A stretch of DNA of 64,000 nucleotides, taken from assembly GCF_000340215.1 (NCBI RefSeq), contig NW_006921540.1:4074607-4138606 (forward strand), given 5' to 3'. The position numbers and the translations under genes were made by a program. This document shows positions 1 through 13,300 of this stretch, one piece after another (position 1 is the stretch's first letter; every line of letters begins with the position of its first letter). The notes under the pieces were generated by a model. The model was not told the origin of the DNA. It searched no databases and saw only the letters and a list, made by a program, of their open reading frames with translations. This DNA comes from Pseudocercospora fijiensis CIRAD86. Taxonomy: Eukaryota; Ascomycota; Dothideomycetes; Mycosphaerellales; Mycosphaerellaceae.

Positions 1-487
1 GAGCTGATAAGTCGGCGTAATGAATAAATATCGTGATGCGGTCTTGGTGAGACGGCTGGTTGGTCACAGCCTTGTGCGGATCCCTGCAGTTGGATAGAGC
101 TCTGACCAACTGACCCTTGCTCCGATCGTGAGATCAGATGGTAAATGCTTCCACTGTTCTGGAGAACATACATCTCCCTTCGACCATTTCAACTGCAATA
201 TAGACCTCATTCTAGTTGCTTGTATCTTTGAGATGCCAGAGCAACATATCAAATGGAATTCGAGACAGGCGGCTCGCTCATTGCTGAAAATGTAGCTGTC
301 TTTATGGTCACGCCACGAAACACCCACATCATGCATGCGGTACCTACTTCTACAGGGAGCTGAACGCCGAGCATTATGGCACCGCAGAGTAACCTAGATA
401 AGAACTCGAACCCATTCAGAACTAACGACTTTCGTCTTCACGACTCACTCCGCTTTCTTACCCACTTCCAACGCGAATACAGCCATC
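1..487. other. Intergenic, 5' flank of UstYa-like gene
   Basis: No convincing gene is seen. The only ATG-initiated frame of any length (positions 336 down to 64, minus, 90 codons) has no recognisable domain and no splice context. The last ~100 bases before 488 are pyrimidine-rich, as is usual just upstream of fungal start codons, so this stretch probably contains the promoter and 5' UTR of the gene starting at 488. Confidence 0.5.
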
Positions 488-1532
488 ATGTTCGAGTGGA
501 CATTGCCTTTCGGAAGACTCTCCCGACAGCAGTACAAACCAATCCAAAGCCATGAGAAACCCCGAGACGTCAAGAATCGTACCGACCACGCCGAAGAAGA
601 AGAAGACCCCATCACAAAATCCCAAACCGCCCTCCAAACCGCCCGAACCCTCCACCGAATCAGTCTCGTCCTCTTCCTATCCTCCAGCCTCATCCTCCTC
701 CTCGCATCAACCCAACCTTGGCTCCCAAACCCCCACAAGATCCGGCACCAACCAAAATCCAAATGTAAAATTCCACTCCATTCCATTCCCCATCCCTCAC
801 ACAACCCCAACTAATCTCCCACCAGCAATCTTCCCACCCCTCCCCTCCCCAACCCCAACCACAATCGACGCAAAACTCCTCATCCTCCCCTCAACCCCCG
901 GCTCCCTCTACCGCTCCCCCGGCCCCGAAGCAGACGCCGCCTGGGCCGCCATCTCCTCCACCGACCCCATCCCCATCTCGCGCGCAGACGTCATCGCCGC
1001 GGGGAAAAATCCTTCCAAGACCGCAAAATTCAACGCAAGCTTTGATGGAGAAGAGATGTATGCCGGACGGTTAGATGTGTTGCATCAAGTGCACTGTTTG
1101 GATCGATTGAGGAAGCAGATCTACAAAGGGGACGGTTGGGGGGGAGGCGGCGGAGAAAAAGAGGAATTGCATTTAAGTCATTGTTTGTGGTATTTGTTGC
1201 AGAATATTATGTGTTCGGCGAGTTGGGATGTTTATACGCATATTTGGGTAGGTTTGGGGGCGGGGGTTTGAAGCCCACAGCTGGCTGATTTTGTCTAGAC
1301 CGATACCTTCCCCTACCCCTACCCGGACTTCAACATCCACAAGAAATGCGCAAATTTCGATGCCATTGTGAAATTTCAAGAACAACATTCCATCGATCGG
1401 AGACTTTTTGAGCAAATGAGGATTCCTGAAGATTATGGGCCTCCGGCGAGAATGGTGAGGAAGTTCAAGGAGATTCAGAAGTTTTATGAGATGCATGAGG
1501 ATGATGGGAGGGAAGGGGATACGATTGGATGA
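488..1532 (+). CDS. UstYa-like (DUF3328) membrane-anchored protein, three exons
   Basis: Inferred splicing is 488-764, 826-1247 and 1299-1532, giving 310 aa. Intron 1 (765-825) has donor GTAAAA, a CTAAT branch site and CCAG; intron 2 (1248-1298) has donor GTAGGT and acceptor CTAG. All phases agree. One transmembrane helix lies at residues ~58-74, after a charged cytoplasmic N-terminus and before a proline-rich linker. Two HxxHC motifs are visible, HQVHC (179-183) and HLSHC (208-212); paired HxxHC motifs mark the UstYa/DUF3328 family, which catalyses oxidative steps such as cyclisation in ustiloxin-type peptide and other secondary-metabolite pathways. The gene converges on a FAD-linked oxidase only 11 bp away, so the two may act together. 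No precursor-peptide gene with repeated cores is visible nearby. Family assignment is strong; substrate is unknown. Confidence 0.82.
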
Positions 1533-1543
1533 TGTATATACAT

Positions 1544-3158
1544 CTATGGATCTCGAGCGTGAGCTAGACCTCGGGGGTAGTCGAAGAGGGTATTCGGGTC
1601 GGTTTTGGTTTTGAGGGATTTTAATCTTTTGATGATGGGCGGTTGGCCGTAGTACATCTGTTCCCAGTTTTCGAGTCGGGGATCGATGTAATTTACGTAT
1701 GCGCCCCAGGTGGAGTTTGGGTTCGCGTCTCGTACGGCTTGGTTCACGTCATCCACAGCTTTGTTTATAGCGTCTTGTTCAGTTTGCTTGTCGAAACCTG
1801 GATAGTTGTATACGTAGATCTGGGAGAGGAAAAGGGCGTTACGTTTGCCGGCGTCGTACCAGACGGCATTCCCATTGGGTTGTTCGCCATTCGTCCCTGC
1901 GGAAGGACCGTTGAGGTCAAAGGATAGAGAGGTGCCAGAGTCGGAAACATTGACGGTTTTCTGCATCGCTTCAACAATCTTCTTCGCGGAGTCGATGGAA
2001 TATCCCGGCGATCCATCATCCATCAAGCTCTGAGCGTAGTATGGAACCTTATTCGGTGGCGCGTCAAGATCGCCCATGAGATTGACGAGTGCGTCGTTCC
2101 AGGAAGAGAATTCTGTGGCGGTGAAGGCAGGCATATTGACGCCGCGAGATTTCAGGTTTGATGAGATCTGAGATTCGATTTTGCGGAGTTCGGTCAGAGG
2201 ACCGAGATACTGGCCTGCGAATGAGCAAGCACCTGGATCGCCACCATCTTCGCCGTACATGAGTAGTTGGGCTCCGAATTCGACGGGCAAAGCGTCTGAT
2301 ATACCTTCTTTTTTGAGACCGAGTTCTTGCAACACGATCAAAGCATTTGCGCATTCGAGATTTGTTTGGAGGATTGTTTTGAAGTTGACGCTTTTCGTTG
2401 GAGCGGGTTCGATGGAGAGTGTCATGGAGGTTACGATCCCGAAATTATTTGCTCCTGCGCCTCGCATTGCCCACCAGATATCCAGATCGTCACCCATACT
2501 TTTCTCATGGATAGTTCTGGTCTTGCCTGAGGCATCTATGAGAGTTATGGAGATGATGTGGTCGAGAAGCCAGCCCCATTTACGACTTCCGAAGCCCCAA
2601 CCTCCACCCAAGGCGTGTGCGATTATGCCTACACTGGAGCATGTCCCGTGCGGGAGGGCGAAGTTTTGCGCTGCTAGGGCTTTTGCTAGAGGTCCGATTT
2701 TGACTCCTGCTCCTACTTGCACAGTCTTTGCAGCAGGATCGATGTTGATTGTATTGAGATGCAAGGTGTCAATGACTACGAATCCGTCTGTTCCGCCGAG
2801 AGCGTAGGAAGCGTAGCCGTGGCCGCCGCCGAAGGGTGATACTTTGACCTCGCTGGACGTGAGGCAGGAGATGATTGAAGCCGTCTCGGACGTGGATTTG
2901 GGTTCGAGAATGGCTGAGGGTTGATAGTTGTAAATGGTGTTCTGGGACTTGGCTGTCGTGTTGTAGTCGGTTGAGGAAGGCGAAATCAGTGCGATTCCTG
3001 GGAACATGGTCAATGATAATGGCAAATATGATACATCTGCGCTTGATACCTGTTTTCTCCAAGCAAGTTTGTATTGCTTGCGGCAGTGGAGGTGCGCTAC
3101 GCTGCATGACAGTACTTGCTACAGAGAGCGCAACAAGACACAGCATCAAGTGTCCCAT
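1544..3158 (-). CDS. Secreted FAD-linked oxidoreductase, berberine-bridge-enzyme type
   Basis: The open frame 2997-1544 is preceded by an exon 3158-3050 joined through a 52-bp intron (3049-2998, GTATCA...CCCAG). The junction restores a glycine codon in phase, giving 520 aa. Exon 1 encodes a hydrophobic signal peptide beginning MGHLMLCLVALS, so the enzyme is probably secreted. The PCMH-type FAD domain follows, with GGGHGY (His ~96) and GTCSSVG (Cys ~156), the two positions used for bicovalent 8-alpha-histidyl/6-S-cysteinyl FAD in this family. The C-terminal BBE segment (from ~462) contains YVNYIDP, MYYG and a KTKTDPNTLFDYP-like ending. Such enzymes oxidise sugars, alcohols or secondary-metabolite intermediates and release H2O2. 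An alternative in-frame ATG at 3206 would add 16 residues; 3158 is preferred because it places the signal peptide at the N-terminus. Convergent neighbour of the UstYa-like gene. Confidence 0.88.
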
Positions 3159-3659
3159 TGTGCTATGGCGATGACATTGGGAATACATTTTGTCCCGAGA
3201 GCGCACTTGGGCGAGGAGGAACGAGTGTGCATCTACAGACGTCCATTGCTGCGAAGTGCTTCCTTATTAATGAAGGGAAGCAGTGTTCGCGTCGCAAGAG
3301 GCGACTTTTCCGGTTTAAGTGGCACCATCCATGTCGCCGGATAGCAGGGCCAGGGCTCGTAGCAGGGATCAATCGCCAAGAGGTGCGGCTGCGTGAATAA
3401 GCAAGCGTAACCAAAACCGGCAATGGGATTAAGCCCTGGCTGTTGTTGATGTTTCGTTGCGGCAGAAAGTGGGAGGATCGGGCACATGGACATGTTCTGG
3501 TCGAAGCTGTGAGTACAATGGGTGGGTGAGAGTAGAAATGGGGTGTGATGCTGCGCCTGCTGCACCGGCGAGAGCTCGTGCTCTTCATTCTTCTATCGCA
3601 ACATGGCTCCGAGGCCCATGTGGGATGCTACCGTGTACAGGTCGCTCTACTCAAACGAC

Positions 3660-6230
<2,571 letters not shown>

Positions 6231-6417
6231 TCAGGATGTCTCACATTATTCAACATTGGCCAGCGCCGAAAAATGAATGGCTGCTCGCCGGTATCCACAG
6301 TACTGTGCATACCGCACTTGCAGGGGTCTGTGCCGACCTCATATTCCATCGACATATCGACATCTCTTCCATTTCATCCATCTCCTCCCATCCTTCTGCC
6401 CTACTCGGCTATGAGTT

Positions 6418-7162
6418 TTGCAAGATTCACCCCTTTGCCCGGCGCTGCAAGCGTTTCGGCCCGCCCACGTCTTCGAACAGCAGCACCGCAAGGCCCTGCA
6501 CTCGCCATCCACTGTACAGCTCGACCAGAAGCGGCTCGAAAAGCCCTTGGGGACCGAGGAAGTCATCAAAGCTAGCATTTTACTCGCCCAGCTCTCAGAG
6601 GAAGAAGGACTTTTGAATAATCCTGACCGAACACCATATTTAATTGCACTGGGTGCGATCATGGATGAGATCAGTGCTTCGCCAACTGTCATACTGGTAG
6701 CTCATCTTGAATCCGCCAAGATGTGCATGGAAAATCATCTCAGGATCTGCTCAAACTTAGGGGCGTTAGAGGAGCTCAAGGCGTTTGAAGAATATTTCAA
6801 CGGCTTGAAATCGAAACATTCAAATGCACTGAGAATGGGATTGAAATTTGTAAGGATTATGAGGTGAATACATTGGTAACTGGACTACGCTGATATTTGA
6901 AACACAGCTTGAGCAACACAGCAAGAACAGTACCCAGTATTATGCCGTACGCCTGCATCGCTTCGAGACGCCCAAAGGAAGCCTTATCGTGCCGTCTGGA
7001 ATTTCAAAAGAAGATTATTTCGTTGCGATCAAGGAAGGCCGGACTCCCGGCCCGACTCGAGAGGAGGCCATGAAAGAGCAGGTTAGGGAGAAAATGCGAG
7101 CTGACGGCTACAACGAGATGACGATCAGAGCTGTTTCCAAATTCATTAGTGCGATATTTTGA
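6418..7162 (+). CDS. Hypothetical protein, two exons, N-terminus unresolved
   Basis: Two good coding exons, 6418-6849 and 6908-7162, are joined by a 58-bp intron with donor GTAAGG and acceptor ACACAG in phase 0. They encode a helical, charged protein (about 228 residues from 6418) ending at TGA 7160-7162. There is no ATG at the start of the first exon: frame 1 opens after a TGA at 6412-6414, and the first in-frame ATG is at 6661, inside what looks like coding sequence. An upstream exon, or use of the ATG at 6411 with a frameshift, is possible. I recognise no domain. The region shares the 5951-6411 interval with the divergent PRP43 gene, so the two may share a promoter region. Coordinates of the 5' end are provisional. 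Confidence 0.5.
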
Positions 7163-7627
7163 GCATGAATTCCTGAGCGGTCGCTCTCCAGAAACATGTT
7201 CGAATCGAGAATCCGAGATGCGTTGGAAGGAGACAGCGATCTCTCGCAAGGGATCCAGTCAGGGTTCTAGTGACAGAGTAATGCTGCGCCACTCATCATC
7301 AGCAGTATGTAGAGAGATTCATGTGAGCATGAGGACCCCGACAAGTGAGACCCGCTTGCATGTGCGCACCTACAAATACTCGGCCCGTCCCGTTTTCACA
7401 TGCTTGAGCTGTAAATATCACTTCTAAGTCTCGGCTCCTTCCTTCATCAACCTCTCCACACTAATCTGCAACTACAAACCTCACAAATCAACCGCTTTCC
7501 ACCATCCACACCCTCAAACACCATACTTCCAAGAACCAACACAAGCGCCATAGCCTCCACCACTGCCCCCACCAAGAAGCGCACCACCACCCTCAACCAC
7601 CATCCTCACACAACCAACCCAAGCGCT

Positions 7628-7912
7628 ATGGCCTCTACCACCGCGATGCCTACCAGCCTCCGCAACCACCTCGAGTCCCTCCCCTAAGAACTCTACGACG
7701 AAATCTTCTCCCTCGTCGTCGCCGCTCCTACCGATGAACCCATCAAGATCGACGCAACCTACAAGCCCCCGCAAGCCCTTCAGCTCTGTCGCGCCATCCG
7801 CGAAACTTTCACGGCCGACTACTACACCAAGAACACGTTCCACATTCATTCGAAATTGGCATTGAAGTGGGTCTTCTCTCTGGATTTAAGGAGTTGTAGG
7901 AGAGGGGGGTAG
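7628..7912 (+). pseudogene. Broken F-box-like protein of the LPxELYDEI type
   Basis: From the ATG at 7628 the frame reads a short Ser/Thr-rich leader, then LESLP, a TAA stop at 7685-7687, then ELYDEIF, an IDATYKPPQALQLCRAIR stretch and a YYTKNTFHIHSK-like segment to a TAG at 7910-7912. This order (LPxELYDEI, YKPPxxLQxxR, YYxxNxF) matches a large family of short fungal F-box-like proteins common in Dothideomycetes. The stop sits where the family usually has Pro or Gln; a single C-to-T change CAA to TAA would create it. The C-terminal part is also much shorter than expected. The upstream ~180 bases are a CT/CA-rich leader typical of an expressed gene. Best read as a recently inactivated copy, although a short re-initiated product cannot be excluded. 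Confidence 0.55.
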
Positions 7913-8280
7913 AAGAGCGTGACTTTTAGGGATGGGAGTAAGGATGATGAGCGGCTTGTGAGATTTTAGGTGAGACTGAATGGATGCTTGACTGGTATGG
8001 GGTGGGGTGGTATGCATGTGGCTTATTAGGTTTGACCGCGAGCGAGCGTTTGTGGACGAGAATACGAGGGATCAGGGCGCTGCTTTAGTCGATGGTTGAC
8101 TATAGGCGGCATGAGGGGAGTGGGGTTTTCCAGGAAGCTGTTTGAGTTGGATTCCGGATCATGGTGTTGCTTCATTTTCTCGGGACTTATTATTACATGT
8201 ATCCAGCCTAATCGATGGAGTCCTCGCCATCTTAACGGCTATAGCTCATTCGAGCTGGTTAATCACAAATTTTGAGTATT
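7913..8280. other. Intergenic, possible decayed 3' part of the F-box-like gene
   Basis: No open frame of useful length. The sequence is G-rich on the plus strand just after 7912 and may be the eroded remainder of the F-box-like gene. I see no promoter, repeat or RNA gene. Confidence 0.4.
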
Positions 8281-8650
8281 CTAATTCTTGGTGACGGTGA
8301 TATCCTTCTCTGGGTCGTATGTATCAGGACAATCGAATGGCGCATACTTCTCGCAAGGATACAAGATGTCGTTATATGCCCTGTACAACTGTGTAGTTAG
8401 CAATGTTTCGCATAAAAATGCGTCCGACTTACAATTTTCGAGACCCACTGCTAGGATGCCCTGCCGAATCGACTATTCTAGATAAGGATAAATGCTATAT
8501 AACCCATTGCGATCATCCCACTCCTCAACGGGCTGCGAAGGCTCGATATGGCGGAAATTCGCATAGCCTGTCAGACGGGGCAGCTAGATTGGACTGAGGG
8601 CGTTATAGATACCTCCTACAGGCCAGGGACACAGGACGTGAACATCAACT
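8281..8650 (-). pseudogene. Fructosamine/ketosamine-3-kinase C-terminal relic
   Basis: Read leftwards, the minus strand encodes a segment with GYANFRHIEPSQPVEEWDDR followed by NGLYSIYPYLE, an in-frame TAG, a GILAVGLEN stretch, a GTAAGT donor with a TGCTAAC branch and CAG acceptor, then AYNDILYPCEKYAPF and a final TAG at 8281-8283. The EEWDDRN-LYS signature and the AYND..Y.CEKYAP ending resemble the C-terminus of fungal fructosamine-kinase family proteins (PF03881), which phosphorylate glycated amines for deglycation. The ATP-binding and catalytic parts are missing, two in-frame TAGs are present (one upstream near 8590) and the exon phases do not match cleanly, so this is a relic. Both TAGs are compatible with CAG to TAG changes. 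Family call is from memory of the motif, moderate certainty. Confidence 0.42.
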
Positions 8651-9014
8651 TGATTGGTGCAAGCACAGTTTGTGGCCTGCTCTCAGTCTGTTTGATAGAA
8701 GTCTGCTGTTTATCACGACATGCAAGCGGAAGCGGCTCCGATGGGACCGAGGCTACAGTTCCCAGGTGGAAAGGGCGATGGCCGAGCGCATGTAACGGGC
8801 TGATAAGGGCACATGGAGTGGAATGCTTGTATTTCCATTGCTTCCAATCTACGAGAGACATGTCTAGCTTGCCAGATCACGTTAGATTCACGCCAAGGTA
8901 CGTCCCGTCATTCGTATATACTCATCATCCTTATCCTCATCCCTCCCTAAGCAAAAAATCCAATCCGAAGCTGTAAAATGATTTTCCAGACGTCGTGAAG
9001 AGAAGAAGAGGAAT
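8651..9014. other. Intergenic
   Basis: Weak open frames on both strands without domains, splice sites or good start context. I see nothing I can support; part may be further erosion of the kinase-like relic. Confidence 0.35.
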
Positions 9015-9491
9015 TTAGATCGCCAGCGTCATCCTCATCTCAATTGCTCTCCTCGCCAAAATGAAATCCAAGTTCTTGAAAGCTCGTAATTGTTGCAGCT
9101 CAGCAGCTCTTTGTTTGGAAGGAGTGACTTCGTTGCTCGTCTGACATTCGTGTGGTGTTTGATCGCCGGTCCGGAACGTCTGGAAGACTTTGTGACATCG
9201 ACCGCACCAATGGCTTTGCCTCCGCGTCAATGGTCGTCGCCGTGTTGATGAGTCGCTTCCAGTGGATGTAGTCGAACAGTCTGATATCGGTCGACTTCGG
9301 AATTGCATGTCTGGTGTGGATTCTGTGCTCAAAGACGTAGTAGAGCAGCCTGACGGCGTTCTAGATCTCGTAATGAGCAAGAGGTCGTCCAGGATTGGAG
9401 AAGGTGGAAGCGGATAGTCTTCCGGTGCAGGGTCTCGGGATGAGGCAGGAAGCATTTCGATGGTTCGCCAGTCGGAGCACAGCTCGTTCAT
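9015..9491 (-). CDS. Hypothetical 158-aa protein with CxxC-HxC zinc-ribbon-like motif
   Basis: Single open frame with ATG at 9491-9489. The first ~90 residues are rich in Ser, Thr, Pro and Arg and probably disordered. A compact segment follows, HWCGRCHKVFQTF with Cys96 and Cys99 and then HEC at 114-116, which could bind one zinc. The C-terminal ~35 residues are predicted helical (QRAAELQQLRAFKNL). I recognise no named family. The frame has balanced composition and a normal start, which favours a real gene, but no intron or homolog supports it. The 5' flank has no neighbour for more than 1 kb. Confidence 0.5.
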   Translation of the reverse strand: MNELCSDWRTIEMLPASSRDPAPEDYPLPPSPILDDLLLITRSRTPSGCSTTSLSTESTPDMQFRSRPISDCSTTSTGSDSSTRRRPLTRRQSHWCGRCHKVFQTFRTGDQTPHECQTSNEVTPSKQRAAELQQLRAFKNLDFILARRAIEMRMTLAI

Positions 9492-11632
9492 ATCCAGATA
9501 TGGTAAAGTGAGCTCGTAGGAGTACGGCCGTCAAGCAACCACTATTGGAATGGAATGGTTCTTGATCCGTGAACTCTTGTGTGCCGAATCTGATTGCTTG
9601 GTTCAGGCCAAGTGTATTCGTGTTGTTCACGTCAAGACGTAGAGTGCAGCATATGCCAAAGGCACGACAATGAGAAGCGGCAACATGTCGTTAGAAATAA
9701 TCGTTTGCTCGGAAGTACCGGTACTGGCGAGGGTTACAAGTAAGCGGCCCAAAGATATGGTTTGACCTGCAATGAATATGACAACCAGGCCACGGCCAGG
9801 CACTAAATTTGTCGCAACTCGCCCGTTTTGGTTGGATGTGTTGACTCAAAGGGGTCCAAAACAGTAGTGCTCCTGTTTGATCGTAGCCTGGGGGTAGGAA
9901 GTCCTTGCCAATCTATGACAGAAAACGTCGCTGCAGGAAGTGTTGGCCTCCACGCTTGGTTCACAAGTTCGAGGTTGTGTAGTCCTGCAATTGGACTGTG
10001 AAACGTTGACAGATTTGCGGAGGTTTGGTGAAAAAGACTGAGGAGATTGAGCGTGTTGTGGTTGGTGTTTCAAAGCTAGGATGCCTTGAACTCGTCCAGG
10101 GTGCAGAAAGGTCGATGGCGATATTTGGAAAAGTCAATCCAAGATTCTGAAACTCCAACAGGTTTTTGGTACAGGTGCCTGCGAGAAATGTCGTCGATGG
10201 TCAGTTGTTGAGGTCGACAACAAAGAAAAAGTGCGGACATGGGCGTGTGAGGTGGAGGGGGAAGTCTTTTATGCACTTCCCATGACGACCATTCACATGC
10301 AAGCCACGCTTCCAAGTCCCGGATGATCGTCACTGGGTACAACGAGCTTATACTTATCGGTGTCGATCGGCGGCATACGGAAGCGCAAGGTCGCCAAAGG
10401 CCAATCGTGTTGTTACATAGGACCAAGTTTATCAAGCTGGCTTGTTCGTGTTGTGCAATCTTGGATTCTTCGATCATCGTCATTCCGCCTTTAAGGATCC
10501 TCTTCCGAGTACGGCACGCAAGGCGGATGCGCAAGGCCCCGCACCAACAATCTGATCGGAAGAACCCGGCACTGCTATAGTAGTTGCTGCAGCTTTGTAG
10601 TACTCAACCTCGAGCTCTATAGTGACCGACCGGCGCGGGTATTCTGCTCACTACTGCGAAACCATTGACGACGGGTCGAAGAATGGACTTCCGGCGCTGT
10701 GTAGAAGCACGAATGCACGATGTTGTGGGAGCCGGTAGGATGGGTGGTGTGCATTCAGACGCGTGCGCTTGGCGGGTCTCTTTCGACTTCATCTCACTGC
10801 GTTATGTCTGATGATGTATCGACTTCAGGAGTCGTTGTAATAGCCCAAGCTCTCGGGTTGCGCCAGGGAAGAACACCGTTGTATTATCGGAGACCGTGGT
10901 ACACGACTTCACCTCCTGCATTGTACTGTACCACATCATCCATCGGCGGACCGCATTGCTAGGACCATGGCTTTCGTGTGCATCCCGAAGCACGCGTTCC
11001 CGACAACGCACTCCTCTGCCTGCCTGCCTGCTGCGTGCGGAACCTAGTGGTCCGGCCGTTGAGACACAATAGATCATCGAGAGATGGCGACAGCATTGGT
11101 TTTCAGCCGTTCATACATTTATCGGCTTTGCAAGGCCAAGCTGATGTCGCAGGGATGTAATCAGTGAGTGACTGCGCTGTTTCGCTCCTCACAAAAGCTG
11201 ACTTCAGTATAGTATCTCGAGGAGAAGGAACAACGCGCTCAGTCCCAGTCACGAGCATAGCTGCAACATCCCACTGCTTTCATCGAAGCAGTTTCAGGGA
11301 TGGTATGCCAGCAGGAGAGGGCTCTTGAGTCCACTTCCATACGCTCACAATACTATTCTTGTCCCTGGGCAGCGACCTTGTCAATGAAACGCTTTGAACT
11401 CGTGCAAGATGAGAGTCAACGCTGAGCAGGTGAGTACCAGAACTACATCACCCACAACGGCAGCTCTAAGGCGTATCTAATAATAGACAGTCGCGACTGC
11501 AACAGACGTAGCACCGCGCGAGCTTTACATTGGAGCTCACAATTCTGGCACTGGAGAAAGATAAATTGAAATGCTTCGAATGACAGAGAAGTCAGCGCTA
11601 CAATTCATGCCATGCCATGCCATCCACATATG
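9492..11632. other. Two-kilobase gene-poor interval
   Basis: Only short or alternative-start frames are present, for example 10534-10076 on the minus strand, which begins at a non-ATG codon and has no domain. Base composition is ordinary (not RIP-like; CA and TG are frequent). It may contain UTRs and the promoter of the 9015-9491 gene. No RNA gene or repeat was recognised. Confidence 0.45.
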
Positions 11633-12742
11633 CTAACGCGAGCACATATCCCGCAGGGTCAGCCTGATCTGCTCCACCAAGACTCTCCGACCCTCATCGT
11701 CCGCATCAGCCAGAATCGCAGCCCAGCGGCGCTGCTTGTCCTCATTTGCCCTCTCATGGTATCTCTTCTCAACAGCGTCAACCCAACGAGCCGTCCCAAT
11801 TCGCTCTCCTCTGCCCTTCTCCCACAAATGCTCTTCCCAAATCTCACTGTACAACAGCTCTCGGTCCTCCTTCTCAGTCATTCCGAACTCGATGTCCATC
11901 AAGTATAGCGAGCGCAGCATGTCCGGAGTATGTACTGCTGCAGACGACGCGGTCTGGTCGCTGCTGGGTGGCCGTGTTAGTCCAAGGTCATGGGTGATCT
12001 TGCGGCGCTTAGAGGCTGGGACGTTGGCCGGAGGGGAGAAGTCGCGGGAGGGTCTCTGCCTTCGGTCAACCAGATTGAATGGGTAGAAATCTTTCCTTTC
12101 CGGGAGCAGGCCGGTTCCCTGGAGCTGTGCGTCGAGGTCATTTGCGAAGCTGGCGAGCGCCGGCTTAAGGTTCTTGGAGGACAAAGCTCCGTAGAACGAC
12201 AGCATCGCCAATCCGATCACCTCAATCTTCTCGTCCTGCGTCGCATTGGAATCCAGGAATTGGTCAACGCCAGCCGCAAGTGTCGGCAAGGTTTCCTCCG
12301 AAATCGTCATATTCGAACCTCGAGCAAGCAGTATCCTCAGCATGACAATGCCCAACTTCCTGCCACGTTTCGCTCCGGGGCTGCTTTCCTGCTCGTCGAT
12401 CTGAGACTCCTCGCCGTCCTCGAGGCCGTCAGGGAAGATCTCGTCCGACCATCTCCTCACCAAGTCCTTCGCCTCAATTGATGCGCTTTCGACACGAAGC
12501 GCGTCGTGGCACTGATTTTTCAGAGTGGCTTTGCGCGCCTCGCTCAGACTGGCCCATACCATTGAGAGCGGGTGATGGTAGAGAAACACCATCAGTGCCA
12601 GGAAGATGACTCTCTCGGACATCCCGTTTTCGGCAGCTTTCACCTCATTGGAAAAACCATGGAGGATGTTGAGCACATATTCGCGATACTGGGTGTCGGT
12701 TGATGGCATAGGTGTCGGCGCGCGATCAGTGCTTCGAGGCAT
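11633..12742 (-). CDS. Hypothetical 369-aa protein, probably nuclear
   Basis: Intronless frame with ATG at 12742. Residues 20-100 are helical with a hydrophobic stretch (44-60, RVIFLALMVFLYHHPL) that could be a buried helix. Residues ~105-130 are acidic then basic (GAKRGRK), 225-270 are proline/serine-rich and contain a basic nuclear-localisation-like cluster SKRRKI (244-249), and 275-369 form a charged helical tail with several tryptophans (IWEEHLWEKG, TARWVDAVEKRYHE). I cannot assign a family. The absence of signal peptide and the basic cluster suggest a nuclear or cytosolic role. The long, well-composed frame makes it a confident gene. Confidence 0.72.
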   Translation of the reverse strand: MPRSTDRAPTPMPSTDTQYREYVLNILHGFSNEVKAAENGMSERVIFLALMVFLYHHPLSMVWASLSEARKATLKNQCHDALRVESASIEAKDLVRRWSDEIFPDGLEDGEESQIDEQESSPGAKRGRKLGIVMLRILLARGSNMTISEETLPTLAAGVDQFLDSNATQDEKIEVIGLAMLSFYGALSSKNLKPALASFANDLDAQLQGTGLLPERKDFYPFNLVDRRQRPSRDFSPPANVPASKRRKITHDLGLTRPPSSDQTASSAAVHTPDMLRSLYLMDIEFGMTEKEDRELLYSEIWEEHLWEKGRGERIGTARWVDAVEKRYHERANEDKQRRWAAILADADDEGRRVLVEQIRLTLRDMCSR

Positions 12743-12783
12743 GTTGAGGATGGTGGCGAGGGGAGTTCGTAGGAGGTATAGCA

Positions 12784-12897
12784 GAGACTCTGACGAGTGT
12801 TCTTGACGGCGTCACCTAGCAGTTGCTCGCGGGCCTGGACACGGCGGGATTCGTGTCGGCGGAAGAAGTATAAAGCGCCGATGCCGACGATGAGTGG
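12784..12897 (-). CDS. Possible exon of a small membrane-anchored protein
   Basis: Directly after a minus-strand ...GAATAG at 12900-12898, which could be a 3' splice site, the frame reads PLIVGIGALYFFRRHESRR followed by VQAREQLLGDAVKNT: a short transmembrane helix followed by a basic, helical tail, the layout of small mitochondrial or ER membrane proteins. I could not find the upstream ATG exon with confidence, and the frame runs on into the first codons of the 12742 gene, so the 3' boundary is also open. It may be a small independent gene whose 3' end lies just upstream of the 369-aa gene, or chance. Confidence 0.28.
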
Positions 12898-13300
12898 CTA
12901 TTCAATGCAGGCGACGGCTGGACTGGACGTGTTGTTGCTATATTTTTTGTTGTTGGCGAGTACGTGCGCATGTCTCAAGCGGCGTCACATGCAAAATCCC
13001 GGAACAGCGAACTAGATTGATGTCAGCCAAAACCAGGCCCACTCTGCATGAGAGATTACGTACTGACCGTGATTGCGCTCCAGCGTTTGCAAGGCCTGAC
13101 TTCAGGCTGTCAAGCATAGCAGCAAGCACTGCACTTCAAAGATCAACGATCACACGCCTCAATACAAAGCTTGTTGTCCTAGTTGACCAAGCGGCAAAGA
13201 TCAAAGGCATATGGGACCTTGAAACTTCGCTGTCGGCAACGCAGTAGCGTTCAGGAGCGCATACACAATGGACATGAGACCAAGTAATCGGCACCTGGCT
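12898..13300. other. Intergenic
   Basis: No supported gene. The interval separates the candidate membrane-protein exon from the 3' end of the DUF4385 gene. No repeat or RNA gene recognised. Confidence 0.35.

Noticed and set aside
75..115. CAGTTGGATAGAGC resembles a tRNA D-arm
   Set aside because: No matching acceptor stem, anticodon arm or TTCGA T-arm could be placed around it.
64..336. 90-codon minus-strand frame
   Set aside because: ATG present, but no domain, splice signals or composition support; overlaps probable upstream region.
10076..10534. 152-codon minus-strand frame
   Set aside because: Begins at a non-ATG codon, no domain, atypical composition.
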